NCBI GenBank assembly: GCA_946807835.1
Contig: OX327696.1
Coordinates: 2,120,501 to 2,184,500, forward strand
Direction: 5' to 3'
From: Ailanthus altissimus
Taxonomy: Eukaryota > Streptophyta > Magnoliopsida > Sapindales > Simaroubaceae
DNA: 64,000 bases
In this document: piece by piece, positions 1 through 10,661 of the stretch
How the letters are laid out: the number at the start of each line of letters is the position of its first letter
Position numbering within the stretch: the first letter of the stretch is position 1
The notes under the pieces: generated by a model
What the model was told of the DNA's origin: nothing
The model's database searches: none
What the model saw: only the letters and a program-made list of their open reading frames with translations
Made by a program: the position numbers and the translations under genes

Positions 1-1830
1 TGCATTTCATATAAATTTATTTGTTGCTTCTGTGCATGGTAACTCTTGTGTAAATAAGTTTACTTTATTATCGAGGTATGACTTTAATTGTTTTTTGGTT
101 TAAGTCACTTTTTCTATCTAGGTTACTAAAGAATAACTTCCGAAATTATTTATTGAGTACAATACTAAGTCCTGTGGCAAAATTGATGATTCACTGTATA
201 TAGAAAAGAGAATTTTCATGTTTAAGTATCATATTGTTTTCTAAACTTGTGTATCTTTTGTGAGTGAGTGGAGAGGCCCGAGATAACATCTTACAAACAT
301 TCATTAATCTTTTAAAATAGTTAATTTTTATTTGTAATGACATTATTTGGGATAAGAAATGATTTGGTTGCTTAGCTGAAGGATGATCAAAATTTGCGAA
401 GAAATATTTTGGTGAGAAATTGCTCTTAATTTAAAAAACAAAGAAAAGGAAAAAAGTATATAAAAAAATGAATTCAATTCAATAAAGTCTTCGCTCAATT
501 TTAGAAGACAAAAGTCATTTAGAAGTAGTTTTGTCATCAAACTCTATGCGTAATATTCGTATAAGATGATTAAAATCCTGAAGTTAGCATGTGGCAAGAA
601 TGATTGACTCTAAATAATTAATTTTTCTATCTTTGGATCAATATTAATTTTTCTGTCTGTCTGTCTGTTCTTAAATGTAATATTTGCTTGAATGATTATC
701 CATTTTCAACTCCATGAGTGAAATCGTTGCTTTTTAAACAGTTATTCACTTGTGAGAATATAGACATGAGGCTTGTCATTGGAGAACCTTTTCAAGACTA
801 TATATGTTGTGGTTTGGGGTAAGAATGCTTCAACTTAATTCACACACACTTTTGGAAGCAATGATTGAAATAACCTTAATAACAATTGTGATCTTGAACT
901 GACTTTTTATTTGAAACACTTAGATACTGTTCAAATTTTATTTATTTATTACTATGGACTAGCAATAAGCTGATTAGGGGGCGTGATGAATACTTGACAT
1001 TACATATGTAATAAGGGTATTACATCATTGTTTTGCAGTACTAGTGCCATTAACCTCTCTAATTTAAGCATATTTATAATATTGTACCTAGTTAACTTTT
1101 AACTATTTTGTGGTAGGTTTCGTAAAATAAGAATATCCTTCTACCTAAGAATCTAATTGGAGTCATTATTGATCCTACGAAGAGCTAACTTAATGGACTA
1201 AAATATTGGATTTCATAGGGAATTTGTAATTCAAGCATTTTTAGGATGAAACATGGCCTAAAAAGAACTAATCTTAATTACAAGTCCAGTCCAAATAATC
1301 TTTCGTATTTGGCCCATAACTTGAGAAATACATATCTAATACGTGTGATAAAACTTAATTTTGAAACTTAAGATACTTATCTATAACTTTGATATTTTGA
1401 GTGGAAGCTAATTAAACCCATATCAATTTTAAATTGGATAATCAAATGGGTGCATTAATGATAATCAATGCAAATGAGTTGCCCTCCCCCTTTGACTTTT
1501 ATCATTAAAGTGGTTTCTTTCTCATTTGTCTTGTATTATTCATATTTTTCTATAAATAGGTGGCCTACTTATGGCCAAAGTATGTAAGAGCTAAATTTTA
1601 GTTCAAAACACTTATCTTTTGTATTATCTCTTTGTAGTATTATTTATTTGGTTTACTAGTCCAAAGTTCATGTTATCTTTTCTTGCATCTCTTACCTTTA
1701 AGTTTATTATGTCTAAATAATTTTTATTTGTTAAGGTGAAAGGGTAAAACTCTTGGTAAGCTAATAAAATATACTTAAGTTAAGTAAATTTATATAAGAT
1801 GTATTTATTTTATTTTGCAATATTGATACC
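1..1830. other. Noncoding AT-rich stretch, no gene seen
   Basis: No reading frame here resembles a protein family. A TATA-like TATAAATAGG lies at 1551-1560, about 20 bases before a possible leader. This could be a relic LTR promoter or chance in AT-rich DNA. No flanking repeat pair is visible to decide. Confidence 0.5.
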
Positions 1831-2014
1831 CTTTCTTACAAAGTAGTATATCTTGATTTATTATAAACAATCTTTATAGATAGCGTATTAAATTTTTGAA
1901 ACCATTTACAAGATTTTGCATAGATATGCTTTCTTGTAAAGTGAAAGTCTTGATTTATTGTACAAAACTATAAAGATTGGCATAATAAATACTTGAACGC
2001 ATTTATAAGATTTG
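1831..2014. repeat. Two diverged tandem copies of a roughly 95-bp unit
   Basis: The stretches at about 1831-1917 and 1929-2014 share the same order of words: CTTTCTT, then AAAG, CTTGATTTATT, a TATAAAGAT-like word, and ending in ACAAGATTTT or ATAAGATTTG. Divergence is high, so the duplication is old. No function is suggested. Confidence 0.55.
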
Positions 2015-2114
2015 GTGTATAATAATTAAAAGAAATAAATACAAGTTAAAATATAAATGATTATTAACCTTAATTATTATATCTTCCAATTAAAACCTAT
2101 TTTATGTAAGAATT

Positions 2115-2357
2115 CCAATTGAGTTCTAGGTAAATAGGCTTTGTGTTTGAGAGAGATGATGAGACATTAGTTATGGATAAATAAGCTTTGTGTTCTAATT
2201 GAGTTATAGGTAAATAGGCTTTGTGTTTGAGAGAGATGATGGGACATTAGTTATGGATAAATAAGCTTTGTGTTCCAATTGAGTTATGGGTAAATGCAGA
2301 CTAATTTATTGTTGAGAGATGATGGAACATTAGTTATGGGTAAATAGGCTTTGTGTT
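2115..2357. repeat. 80-bp minisatellite, three copies
   Basis: Copies start at 2115, 2195 and 2275, a period of exactly 80 for the first two. Copies 1 and 2 differ at only a few positions. Copy 3 has a replaced segment (about 2296-2312) and is slightly longer. Inside each unit the word GGTAAATAGGCTTTGTGTT recurs in a second, slightly changed form (ATAAATAAGCTTTGTGTT), so the 80-bp unit arose from two half-units. It ends just before the gypsy integrase remnant. Confidence 0.9.
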
Positions 2358-2389
2358 CCAAATAACACAGAGTTAAAGATGTAAATTTT

Positions 2390-3119
2390 AAAATGAGCTC
2401 ATAGTTCAGCTCATGCTATACATCCTCGTAGCACAAAGATGTATCATATTCTGAGAGAATATCACTAGTGGTAGAGTATGAAAAAAAAAAGAGACTCTAA
2501 AGTTTATATCATACTATTTGATTTGTTAGCAAGTTAAAGCAGAACACTAAAGGCCAGCTGGATTATTTCGGTAGCTTATAATTCCTTAGAGGAAATGAGA
2601 ATATATTACAATGGATTTTATGTTTGGGCTTCCAGGTACTCGGAGTGGTTATGATAGTATTTGGGTAATTGTTGATCGACTCACAAAGTTTGATCATTTC
2701 CTACTTTGTAGGGTTTTGTACTCATTAAACATGTTGGCTCATTACTATATGACGATTACATGAGGCTCTAGTGTTTATTGTATCAAACAAAGTTTTTTCA
2801 TTCACTTCTATATTATGGCCTAGCTTACAAAAGGCCTTGGGTACTAAGTTAAATTTTAGTGTAGTTTTCATCCTCGGGCAGATGGACAGTCAGAGAGAAC
2901 TATGCTAGAATTAGTATATTATATCTTAAGTGTAACTGGGATGATCATTTACCATTGATGGAGTTTATATATAATAACAGTTATCAGTCTAGTATCTAGA
3001 TAATGCCTTATGAGGCTTTATATGCAAGAAAATGTAGAACTCTAATTTGATAGAATGAGGTTGGAGAAAGGAAACTATTGGGTCAAGAGATTGTCCAGGC
3101 CACTAGTAAGAAGATTAAT
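2390..3119 (+). pseudogene. Ty3/gypsy integrase, N-terminal and core part (broken)
   Basis: Conceptual translation gives the start of a gypsy integrase. The zinc-binding region comes first (AIHPRSTKMYHILREY at about 2410-2460), then the core around 2600-2690 with EYITMDF-like and YDSIWVIVDRLTKF motifs, and the FHP..DGQSERT motif near 2865-2900 that carries the third acidic residue. The second acidic residue region (usually SDRD) is replaced. Many stops and frameshifts interrupt it, so it cannot make an active enzyme. The reading stops at 3119, where a block bounded by a 5-bp duplication begins, and resumes at 6644. Family membership (chromovirus, Tekay/Del-like) is inferred from motif wording and from the downstream C-terminal part. 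Confidence 0.8.
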
Positions 3120-3564
3120 TGTAATACCCGAATATTACTAAGTTTTAATAATCTCAAATAGTAATATTAAAATGCATACATACATATATATATATATATA
3201 TATCCATGATATTCTTTTGATGTCAATTTTAATCACTAATGATCAACAAGTTTGGTGAAAGAAACACCAGATATGATACATTCATATTCTATGATAGGTA
3301 TATTTTGTATTAAGGCTCCTAATTTAAAATGTATATATATATATATAATATTAAGATTGTTTTTATATATATTTTCTATTTTTAATGCGTGGGTTCATAA
3401 ATTTATTGTATAGTATATATTATTATTATTTTATATTTTATTTAAATGTGGAACCTATATTCAAAAAATGTGTGGAAAAAATAAAAGAAAAGATGCTTTT
3501 TATTGCTTTTTTTAATAATTTATTTTTGGGGCCTTGTGTTTTGATGCTCTCATTGGATGGAGTG

Positions 3565-3800
3565 AGATGAGAGAAGAGGAAAGAAGAAGGACAAGAAAAG
3601 AAAGAAAAGAAAAGAAAGAGAGAAGAAGAAAGAAGAACAAAAATAGAATAAGAAAAGAAAGAGAGAAGAAGAAAGAAGAACAAAAATAGAATAAGAAAGA
3701 GATAGAGGAGAAGAAAGAAGGAAAAAAAAAAAAAAAAGAGGGAGAGAAAGAAATCGAAAGAAAAGAAAGAAGAAGTAAATAATAAGAAGAAAAAACAAAG
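3565..3800. repeat. Purine-rich (GA) tract in LTR
   Basis: About 230 bases are nearly pure A and G on the plus strand, with GAAAGAAGAA and AAAAGAAAGA repeated. Both strands contain long frames over it, but they read only Lys/Glu or Phe/Leu/Ser runs and are artefacts of composition. Tracts like it occur at 7575-7760 and 63655-63785 in related LTR sequence. Confidence 0.85.
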
Positions 3801-3904
3801 TATGGAAAATAGAGGAAGAAAAAGATGATGAATAGTTTCTGAGTGGTTTTCTTTATTTTTAAAATTGTTTAATATATTTATTTTATTTTTTGTTGATGTA
3901 AGAA

Positions 3905-4380
3905 ATATGTATGTATGTATATATCTATGTATGTATATTATATTTATTTTCATGAGGTATGTGTATGTATGTATATATGTATGTAAGTCATGGAATAGAT
4001 ATATATATATGTATGTATATCTCTATGTATGTATGTATATTATATTTTTATTAGTCATAGAATTGATATGTATATATACATATTTCTACGTATGTATGTA
4101 TGTATGTGTATGTATTATATTTTATTAGAAATAGAATTGATATATATGTCTGTATAAATATCTGTATGCATATATGTATATTACGTTGTATTAGCTATGA
4201 AATTGATGTGTATGTATATATGTATATTATATTGTATTAGCTATAGAATTAATATATGTATGTATATATGTGTACATTTATATTATTTTTATTTGCCATG
4301 GAATTGATATGTATATTTCTATGTGTACATGTATCTTATTTGTATTGGCCGTGGAATTAATATGTATGTATGTATGAAAT
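3905..4380. repeat. Degenerate TATG tetranucleotide microsatellite
   Basis: Repeated TATG/TATA units run through about 475 bases and are interrupted several times by a GAATTGATATG-like word recurring roughly every 60 to 80 bases. This gives a higher-order periodicity on top of the tetranucleotide. It lies inside the gypsy LTR-like block. Confidence 0.85.
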
Positions 4381-6171
4381 TTGATTGGACGTTTTTCTTT
4401 CTACAATTATTTGGAATCGTTTTAAGGCTTATGGGTAATTGTGATTTATTAGAATAAAATTCTAAATGGAATTATTAAATTAGGGATATAGGAGACTTAA
4501 TAATAATTATGATGAATATCTAATAAAATTAGTTTGTTATTGTTTGTCTATTTTATTTGTCTACAAGAAATAGAATTTATGAGTATTTATATGTAATTAA
4601 TAATTAAAGAAGAGTTTATGGAATTGGTGAGTATGTATGTTTACATACGGTTAAAGAAAACAAGAATTAAGATTGTGAATGGTGAGTGGATACCATATAA
4701 ATACATATGTTATGTTTTTAGTACGATAGTTTCATAGTTTAATTTCACAAGTATTGTCCTTACTTTATTTCATAATTTAATTTAAATAAATAGATGTTGT
4801 AATTAATTAATTATACTGTTAGAATATGTTTTGACATGTTTATGATTATGTTAACTGAAGCATTATTATGATCAGTACATAACATAAATTTTGTTTAAAA
4901 TGTATTATAAATTATTTTATAATTATGTTAAAATGTAGAGATTTTATAATTAGAATATTTATAACCCATGATAGTATATAGTAGTAGAAATATGCTTCAA
5001 TAATTTATGTGTTTAAAGTACTATAAAGTATAAAATATAAGATAATAGATATTTAACTATGTTTTTATAATTGAATATAAATGTGTTTTATTTATTTATA
5101 TTTATTTTATGAAAATGAGATAAATTGAAGTACATGAATAAATGTGAAATTAGTTAAGTAAATATTATATTTGAGATAGTATTTTTCATGTATCAGTAAT
5201 GATTTTTAGAATTTAAAGAGTATGAGATATGATATAAAGAAATATTATACGATTATGTATAGTTTAAAAACAAATTTCAAACCACTAGACTATACACTTT
5301 GCCTTCAGATAGACATATGAGATCTACGCCTTTGGGGTTTGTACACATACAGAGGCTTTGGGCCGTGTGTTTGGGCGTTTTGCTCTCTAGGAGCGAGTTT
5401 ACTTTGCGCGTGTGTAAGATTAGGATATTAATTTGCTCTGCTCATGCGTAAAAAAAGGATATGAGATGAGATGAAAAATAGTACGTCAAACACTCTGCCC
5501 GAGGAGTATTCCGGATACGATGAGGTTTTCTTCTGGATACAAGTTTAGTGTAGTTTTTAGTATAAATATAATATGTGATATTTTTATATTCTTTATATGG
5601 TTTACCATACTCAGTTAAGAAAATATATGGTAACAAGTTCTAGATATTGATACATTAGCAAAGGTTTTATGAATACTAAATATTAATTTCATGCTTATTT
5701 TGTATTACAAGTTTAAGGCAACTTATGATATTCGTATATGCCTATGTTTGATTTCCGCATGAATTTTTTAATATTATTTACGAAGTTCACTTTTTTATTA
5801 ATGTGTAGTTTTATTGATTTAAAAAAAATGTACATATGTAGTTTTTTTACTACTCACCGAGTCATTTGACTCACCTTTTTTTTTTTAAAAATTTTTTCTC
5901 CCCAAGTATTACATAATTCATAGAGTCTCGTTGAGCCATGTGACATGCATTCATATGTAATAGTACAATTATGAGACATCTAATGAGGTCATGTAAGAGT
6001 ATATATATTCGCATTTTTCATTGCCTTTGCCTGGTGATCTTTAGAGAATTAAGCATATAGCTAACGATTTAAGGTCGCAGATTCACCCTAACACCAAGGT
6101 AGGGTTGGGGCAGGTCGTTTCAGTGTATGTAGCAAACTTTAATGAGGACGCTGAGTCCTTAAGGGGGTGTA

Positions 6172-6638
6172 TGTAACACCCTAAGTAAATCCTATATCGC
6201 TAAGGCACAGGAGAGATACTGGGTTTATAAAGGGTGATCCACACCTTATTTAGCAATACGCATTTTGGGTGAAGGACGCTTACATGAAGTCTAGGAATAA
6301 AACTGTGTGGGCTTGGGCCCAAAGCGGACAATATCTTGCCAAGTCTAGGTTGGATTATGACAAATGGTATTATAGCCACTCTCAATGCACAATAGAGCGG
6401 TGGTGAGGCAAATCTCAGTGAGGACAATGAGTCCTTAAGGGGGTGTATGTGACACCCTAGGCAAATCTCACATCGCCAAGGTATACGAGAGATACTAGGT
6501 TTATAAGAGGTAATCATCACCTTAATTGGCAAGACGCATTTTGGGTAAAGGATGCTTGTGTGAAGCCTAGGAACAAAACTGTGATAGCTTGGGCCTAAAG
6601 CAGATAATATCTTGCCAGGTTTGGGTTGGGTCATGACA
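6172..6638 (+). mobile_element. TRIM (miniature LTR retrotransposon)
   Basis: Two direct repeats of 191 bases, 6172-6362 and 6448-6638, each start TGTRACACCCT and end ATGACA. Between them are only 85 bases. These begin with a primer-binding site matching initiator methionine tRNA (TGGTATTATAGCC, 6365-6377) and end with a polypurine tract (AAGGGGG, about 6437-6443). No coding capacity exists, which defines a TRIM that must be moved by proteins from other elements. A second copy of the polypurine region at 6155-6171, just before the first LTR, shows that this was once a longer LTR-internal-LTR chain. TTAAT follows directly at 6639-6643. Confidence 0.85.
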
Positions 6639-6643
6639 TTAAT

Positions 6644-7189
6644 ATTATCAAAGATAGACTCAAGACAGCTCAAAACAGATAGAGTAGTTATATAGATAAG
6701 CATCACAAGCAGCTTGAGTTTACAGTAGGGTGTCAGAGTCTTCTTACAAATCTCTCCATGAAAGAGTGTGATTTGTTTTGGGAAACAGAAAAAATTAATC
6801 CTCGATATATTAGACCATATAAGATTTTAGAGATGGTTGGTGTAGTTGCTTACCATTTAGCATTACCGCCTAAGTTATCACAAATTCATGATGTGTTTCA
6901 TGTTTTTATATTGCTAAAGTATATACCTGATCCTTCTTATATTCTAGATATTCAGCCAGTTTAATTGAGAGCAGACTTGACTTATGAGGAGGAGCCTATT
7001 CAAATATTAGATTACCACTAGCAAGTACAATGTAATAAGACTATTCTGCTTGTTAAAATCTGATGGAGGAATAATACAGTGGAAAAGGCTATATGAAAGC
7101 ATAAGGATCTGATAAGAATTCAGCATTCATACTTGTTTCAGTCAAGTACTTGAATTTCGAAGATGAAAATCTTATAAAGAGGGAAGAAT
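6644..7189 (+). pseudogene. Ty3/gypsy integrase C-terminal part with chromodomain-like tail
   Basis: This continues the integrase from before 3119. A clean stretch at 6758-6961 carries the GPFEILE-like motif (RPYKILEMVGVVAYHLALPP), then HDVFHVFILLKYIPDPSYIL, the end of the integrase C-terminal domain in chromoviruses. The sequence after 6965, read with stops, resembles the chromodomain-type tail (TYEEEPIQILDY, later WRNNTVE). It ends in a polypurine tract (AAAGAGGGAAGAA, about 7177-7189) directly before the LTR. It is not functional. Confidence 0.8.
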
Positions 7190-8950
7190 TGTAGTACACA
7201 TGCCTTTTAAATTTGAAGCCACCAAGTTCATATGTCCTTTTCATGTACTCATTTGGCGACTAATTACTGAATAATTAAAATAATAATAAAAAATGGTGAG
7301 TAAGTGGTTTGATTTAAGGAATAAAGGGCGAGTGGCATAAGGTGTTGCAAGTGGCGGCTTCATATTTAGGTGGCAAATTTCAAGTATAAATTGAACCAAT
7401 TTGCTTCATATTTTTGAAATGAAACTGAGAGCAAAATGGAAATGAATTCGAAAAAGGGAAATATGGTGGTGGCATGCATTAAGCAATTGGAAAAAAAATG
7501 AAACCTTCATTGATTGGTCAAAGGGGTGGTGAACTTCATTGTAAATAGAAGCAACAATTTGCTTCTTTCAAAAAACTTGTTAAAGTCGAGAAGAAAAGAA
7601 AAAGAAACTGAGAAAATAGGAAAAGAAGAAAAAGAGAGAAATAAGCCAAGAAGAAAGAAAAAAAAAAGAAAATACAAGAGGAAGACAAAATAAACTAAAA
7701 AGAGAGAAAAAGAAAAGAAAAGAAAAAGATAGAGTGAAGAGAAAAATAGAAAAGAAATAAAGAAAAATTTACAAAAAAACACATTTGGGTATTTAAATTT
7801 ATATTAATGATTTAATGGGTAATAGTTTTACGATATTAAAATATTTATGTTTTAGTTTTTATAATACATATAAGTACTAGTGATATATTTTTACACCTTA
7901 TGACATAGGAGAAGTACCGATAGCTGATAAAATCCAAATTCGAATTCAGTTTAGAATTAGTGCAGTTTTGTGAGTGAATAACTATATAATTTTTTTTTAT
8001 GTTTTTAATACAACCATTTTTTTTTAATTACATGTTATAAGGTTTATTTTAGACAGATAAATATTTATGTTAATTAATATATTTAAAAATATTTTAGACT
8101 TATTTATAGTATAGCTTATGATTATATTAAGTATAGAAATATTTATTTTAAAATAATTATACTTCTACAGTATTATATAGTAGTAGTTTTTGAACCACCA
8201 TATGCGTACCCTCCCTTTTAGTGTAGTTGTTTTGCGCATGCGTTAGACTAGTTGAGTTTGCTTTGCTTGAGCGATGCAGCATTCCACCAAGTTAGATTAG
8301 CTCATATCCCCGCTCTGCCTGTGCATGAGTTATTCCACCAAGGTAGATCAACTTTTTTTCAAGTAAAAGTTTGGTGTAGTTTTCAATATACATATAATAT
8401 ATGTTATCAAAGCTACGTTACATATGTTCCGCTTTAGAACTGATTTCATTATAGTTTCATTTTTAGATTTTTTGATTGACAGTATTATGTTATGATTTTA
8501 GTTTTAGCACAAATTTTATGACAATTCATATTTTTAGTACAATTTTATTAATTACTTAGTTTACAGTTTTATGATTATTTTATATTACAAATTTATACGT
8601 ATACATTACATGTAATGTTATTTATTATTAAGAAGTTATTATGTACAGTACATATAAATTATATAATATTTTCATATTATATTCACTGATTGAGTTACAA
8701 GATCGCTATTTTCCTATTTTCCATTTTTTTTCAAGATGCTGTTGTGATTCATGCGATATGATACAGTCTTCACATTTTAAAATTGGCCCATGATATGCAT
8801 AGTTACATGAGTTATTATGTTTTGTATATTTATGTATATGTATATATTTTATTGAGACATGTAATCTCGTTGTATAAGATGCAATAAGTAAAGAGTATGT
8901 CAGTCCTTTATCATCGTAGGATTTACCTCAATTTTCAAAGAGGACTCGAG
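7190..8950 (+). mobile_element. 3' LTR of the host gypsy element
   Basis: It begins TGTAGTACACATG immediately after the polypurine tract that ends the integrase region, as a 3' LTR should. It contains a purine-rich tract (7575-7760) and the GC-richer segment at 8170-8350. A segment at 7770-7990 is clearly repeated at 63800-64000, showing a second copy of the family at the window end. The right boundary is not defined, because no target duplication was recognised near 8950. Confidence 0.55.
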
Positions 8951-10193
8951 TCGGATCTTGTCAGTTTTTGTCCCAAAAAGAAAAAAATAAAAGTTAAAAT
9001 CATTTTGGGAGTTGAATTCTCTATTAAAAGATAAATCCTCAAAACATAGTACAAATCAAATTGCCAAATGAAAATTTGTCAAAATTTTTACCACTTTCTT
9101 TCTTATTTTTTCAGTAAGTACCAACATTTCTCCTTTGAGTACTATTGTCTTATGTAAAAATAGCTAATTACCCAATATTAATATTCATTAATAATTAAGA
9201 AGAAAAGTGAAAATACACAAAACTACGTAAAAGAAAAGTATCAAATTATCACAGTCACATGAACTGAATCGAAACAAATCTTCTCAATTTGCCCATGTCC
9301 CCAATAACCTCCTGCGGTTCATGTTCACGTGGTAAACTGCAAGAAAGTAGCACAAATCACTAATGCACATTTTGTATTCAATCTAAAGTGAATTCTTTAA
9401 GGCGGTCGAATTGATGAAAAAAATAAATAGGCCTTTAAGTTCCGACAATCATGGTACAAATTATTAACATTTTTATCCATTTTATCAGATTCTCACCTTG
9501 CCAATCTCTCCAGGAACTTCCAGTGCTTCATGTTAAGGCGGCATGATGTACAAAGAAAAGAACAAATTACTGAACAAATATGACTTAATTGAATGGAGTC
9601 TGTTAAATGTATTGTGTCTTAGAGTAAATTTGTAGCAGTTAAAGGGTGAAAAATGCAAACAAGTTGTAATAGCTAGAAGGAAGAATAGATACCATCCATC
9701 TACTTTAAAAATCGTTAAAGATCTCTTATTGTTTTACTACATATTCTAATAATTTAGAAGCAAATACGTTCTTTTGATGTATAAAAGTTGTAAGGCAATT
9801 CTAATTTAGAACTAAAAAATAGAGGGACTACAAGAAAAAAAAAAGAAACAGATGCAAAATAACACAATAATATATGATTTTGATGAATTTTCAAACCGGA
9901 ATGCATAAATAAAAGAAAATTAACGAATTTTGAGTTCTCTGTATGGAATTACAGTAGGATATAGTCAATTATACATGGAAGGTACTATATAATCCGTGAA
10001 ACAAATTAATTAACTTCTGCTAATGTATGCATTAATGTTTAAAACTTTGCCATATAAAAGCTTCAATTAATGATACTACACAAATCATAAGACTACTAAA
10101 TAATTGTATTATCCCTGATATATAATAGACTTTTTCTTAAAGTAAATGTTGACGTGGCACTTACCGACGTATCCTCAGAACTGTGTGATCAAT
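8950..10193 (-). other. Downstream region of TNL gene, possible spliced 3' UTR
   Basis: No protein-coding match is visible. On the minus strand, just after the TNL stop codon, a good splice donor lies at about 10164 (G/GTAAGT), and a good acceptor (TTTCTTGCAG) lies near 9340, followed by a non-repetitive, GC-richer stretch (9285-9335). A related GC-richer stretch followed by a donor-like GGTGAGAA lies at 9490-9545. Together these suggest that the 3' untranslated region may be spliced. This is inference from signals only. Confidence 0.35.
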
Positions 10194-10661
10194 TTAGTCA
10201 TAAAGTGGATGAATACCACAGCCAGTCACCCTTAGTCCTGGACTCGCCCAATTCATATAATAAAACGTAACGTTATCATACTTGGGCTCTCCGGGGAACT
10301 CTTCATCATCGATGTGCTGTCGAGAAAAATAGAGTAGCCAAAGATGTTCTGACACTTCCTCGCCAAATTTCACATTAAATCCAATTTTATGAGACGGTCT
10401 AGTATACCTTCCATCAAGTTGTATGTGGCTACTGAGATGATGTGTTCGATTTTCTATTTTCCTGGTGGCAGGCCGATGCTTGTTCACAAGAAAAGTGTAG
10501 CACACAATATATCCCACCAACTGCTTGTTATCTTCATTGTAATCCCGTGGCCTTCTTATTGTTACTGCAGAACTCTGGCTCTGAGAGTGGAACCACTGTG
10601 GAATTTGATTTCCAGGAACAACGATGCTAAACTTAGTTCTTGGAATTGATTCTTCTTGCAA
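10194..10661 (-). CDS. TNL exon 5: post-LRR (C-JID-like) domain
   Basis: The acceptor TTTTCAG precedes 10661. The exon reads 155 residues to a TAA at 10196-10194. FSIVVPGNQIPQWFHSQSQS matches the start of the post-LRR jelly-roll domain of TNLs, followed by GYIVCYTFLV, EHLWLLYFS and LRVTGCGIHPLYD near the end. In other TNLs this domain helps bind effectors. The protein stops right after the CGIHPLY motif, whereas many relatives continue with a further variable tail, so the C-terminus is short. Confidence 0.88.
   Translation of the reverse strand: MQEESIPRTKFSIVVPGNQIPQWFHSQSQSSAVTIRRPRDYNEDNKQLVGYIVCYTFLVNKHRPATRKIENRTHHLSSHIQLDGRYTRPSHKIGFNVKFGEEVSEHLWLLYFSRQHIDDEEFPGEPKYDNVTFYYMNWASPGLRVTGCGIHPLYD

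Larger units (their letters stand above)
3120..6121 (+). mobile_element. LTR-like block of a gypsy element inserted in the integrase
   Basis: The block starts TGTAATACCCG right after TTAAT (3115-3119). Its internal plan is that of long chromovirus LTRs: a purine-rich tract, then AT-rich DNA, an ACTCACCGAGTCA-like motif near 5850, and a GGTTGGGGCAGGTCGTTTCA-like end near 6100-6121. No protein motif is present. If it is a solo LTR, its own right-hand target duplication is not visible. The only perfect TTAAT match lies after the TRIM at 6639-6643, so the two may form one composite. The exact right end is uncertain. Confidence 0.5.

Noticed and set aside
3438..3953. Open frame of 171 codons, Phe/Leu-rich, minus strand
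   Set aside because: It is the complement of the purine-rich tract, so the composition alone keeps the frame open.
3865..4128. Open frame of 87 codons rich in Tyr, Val, Cys and Ile
   Set aside because: It reads through the TATG microsatellite and has no protein-like order.
7507..7782. Open frame of 91 codons, Phe/Leu-rich, minus strand
   Set aside because: It is antisense of the purine tract in a gypsy LTR.
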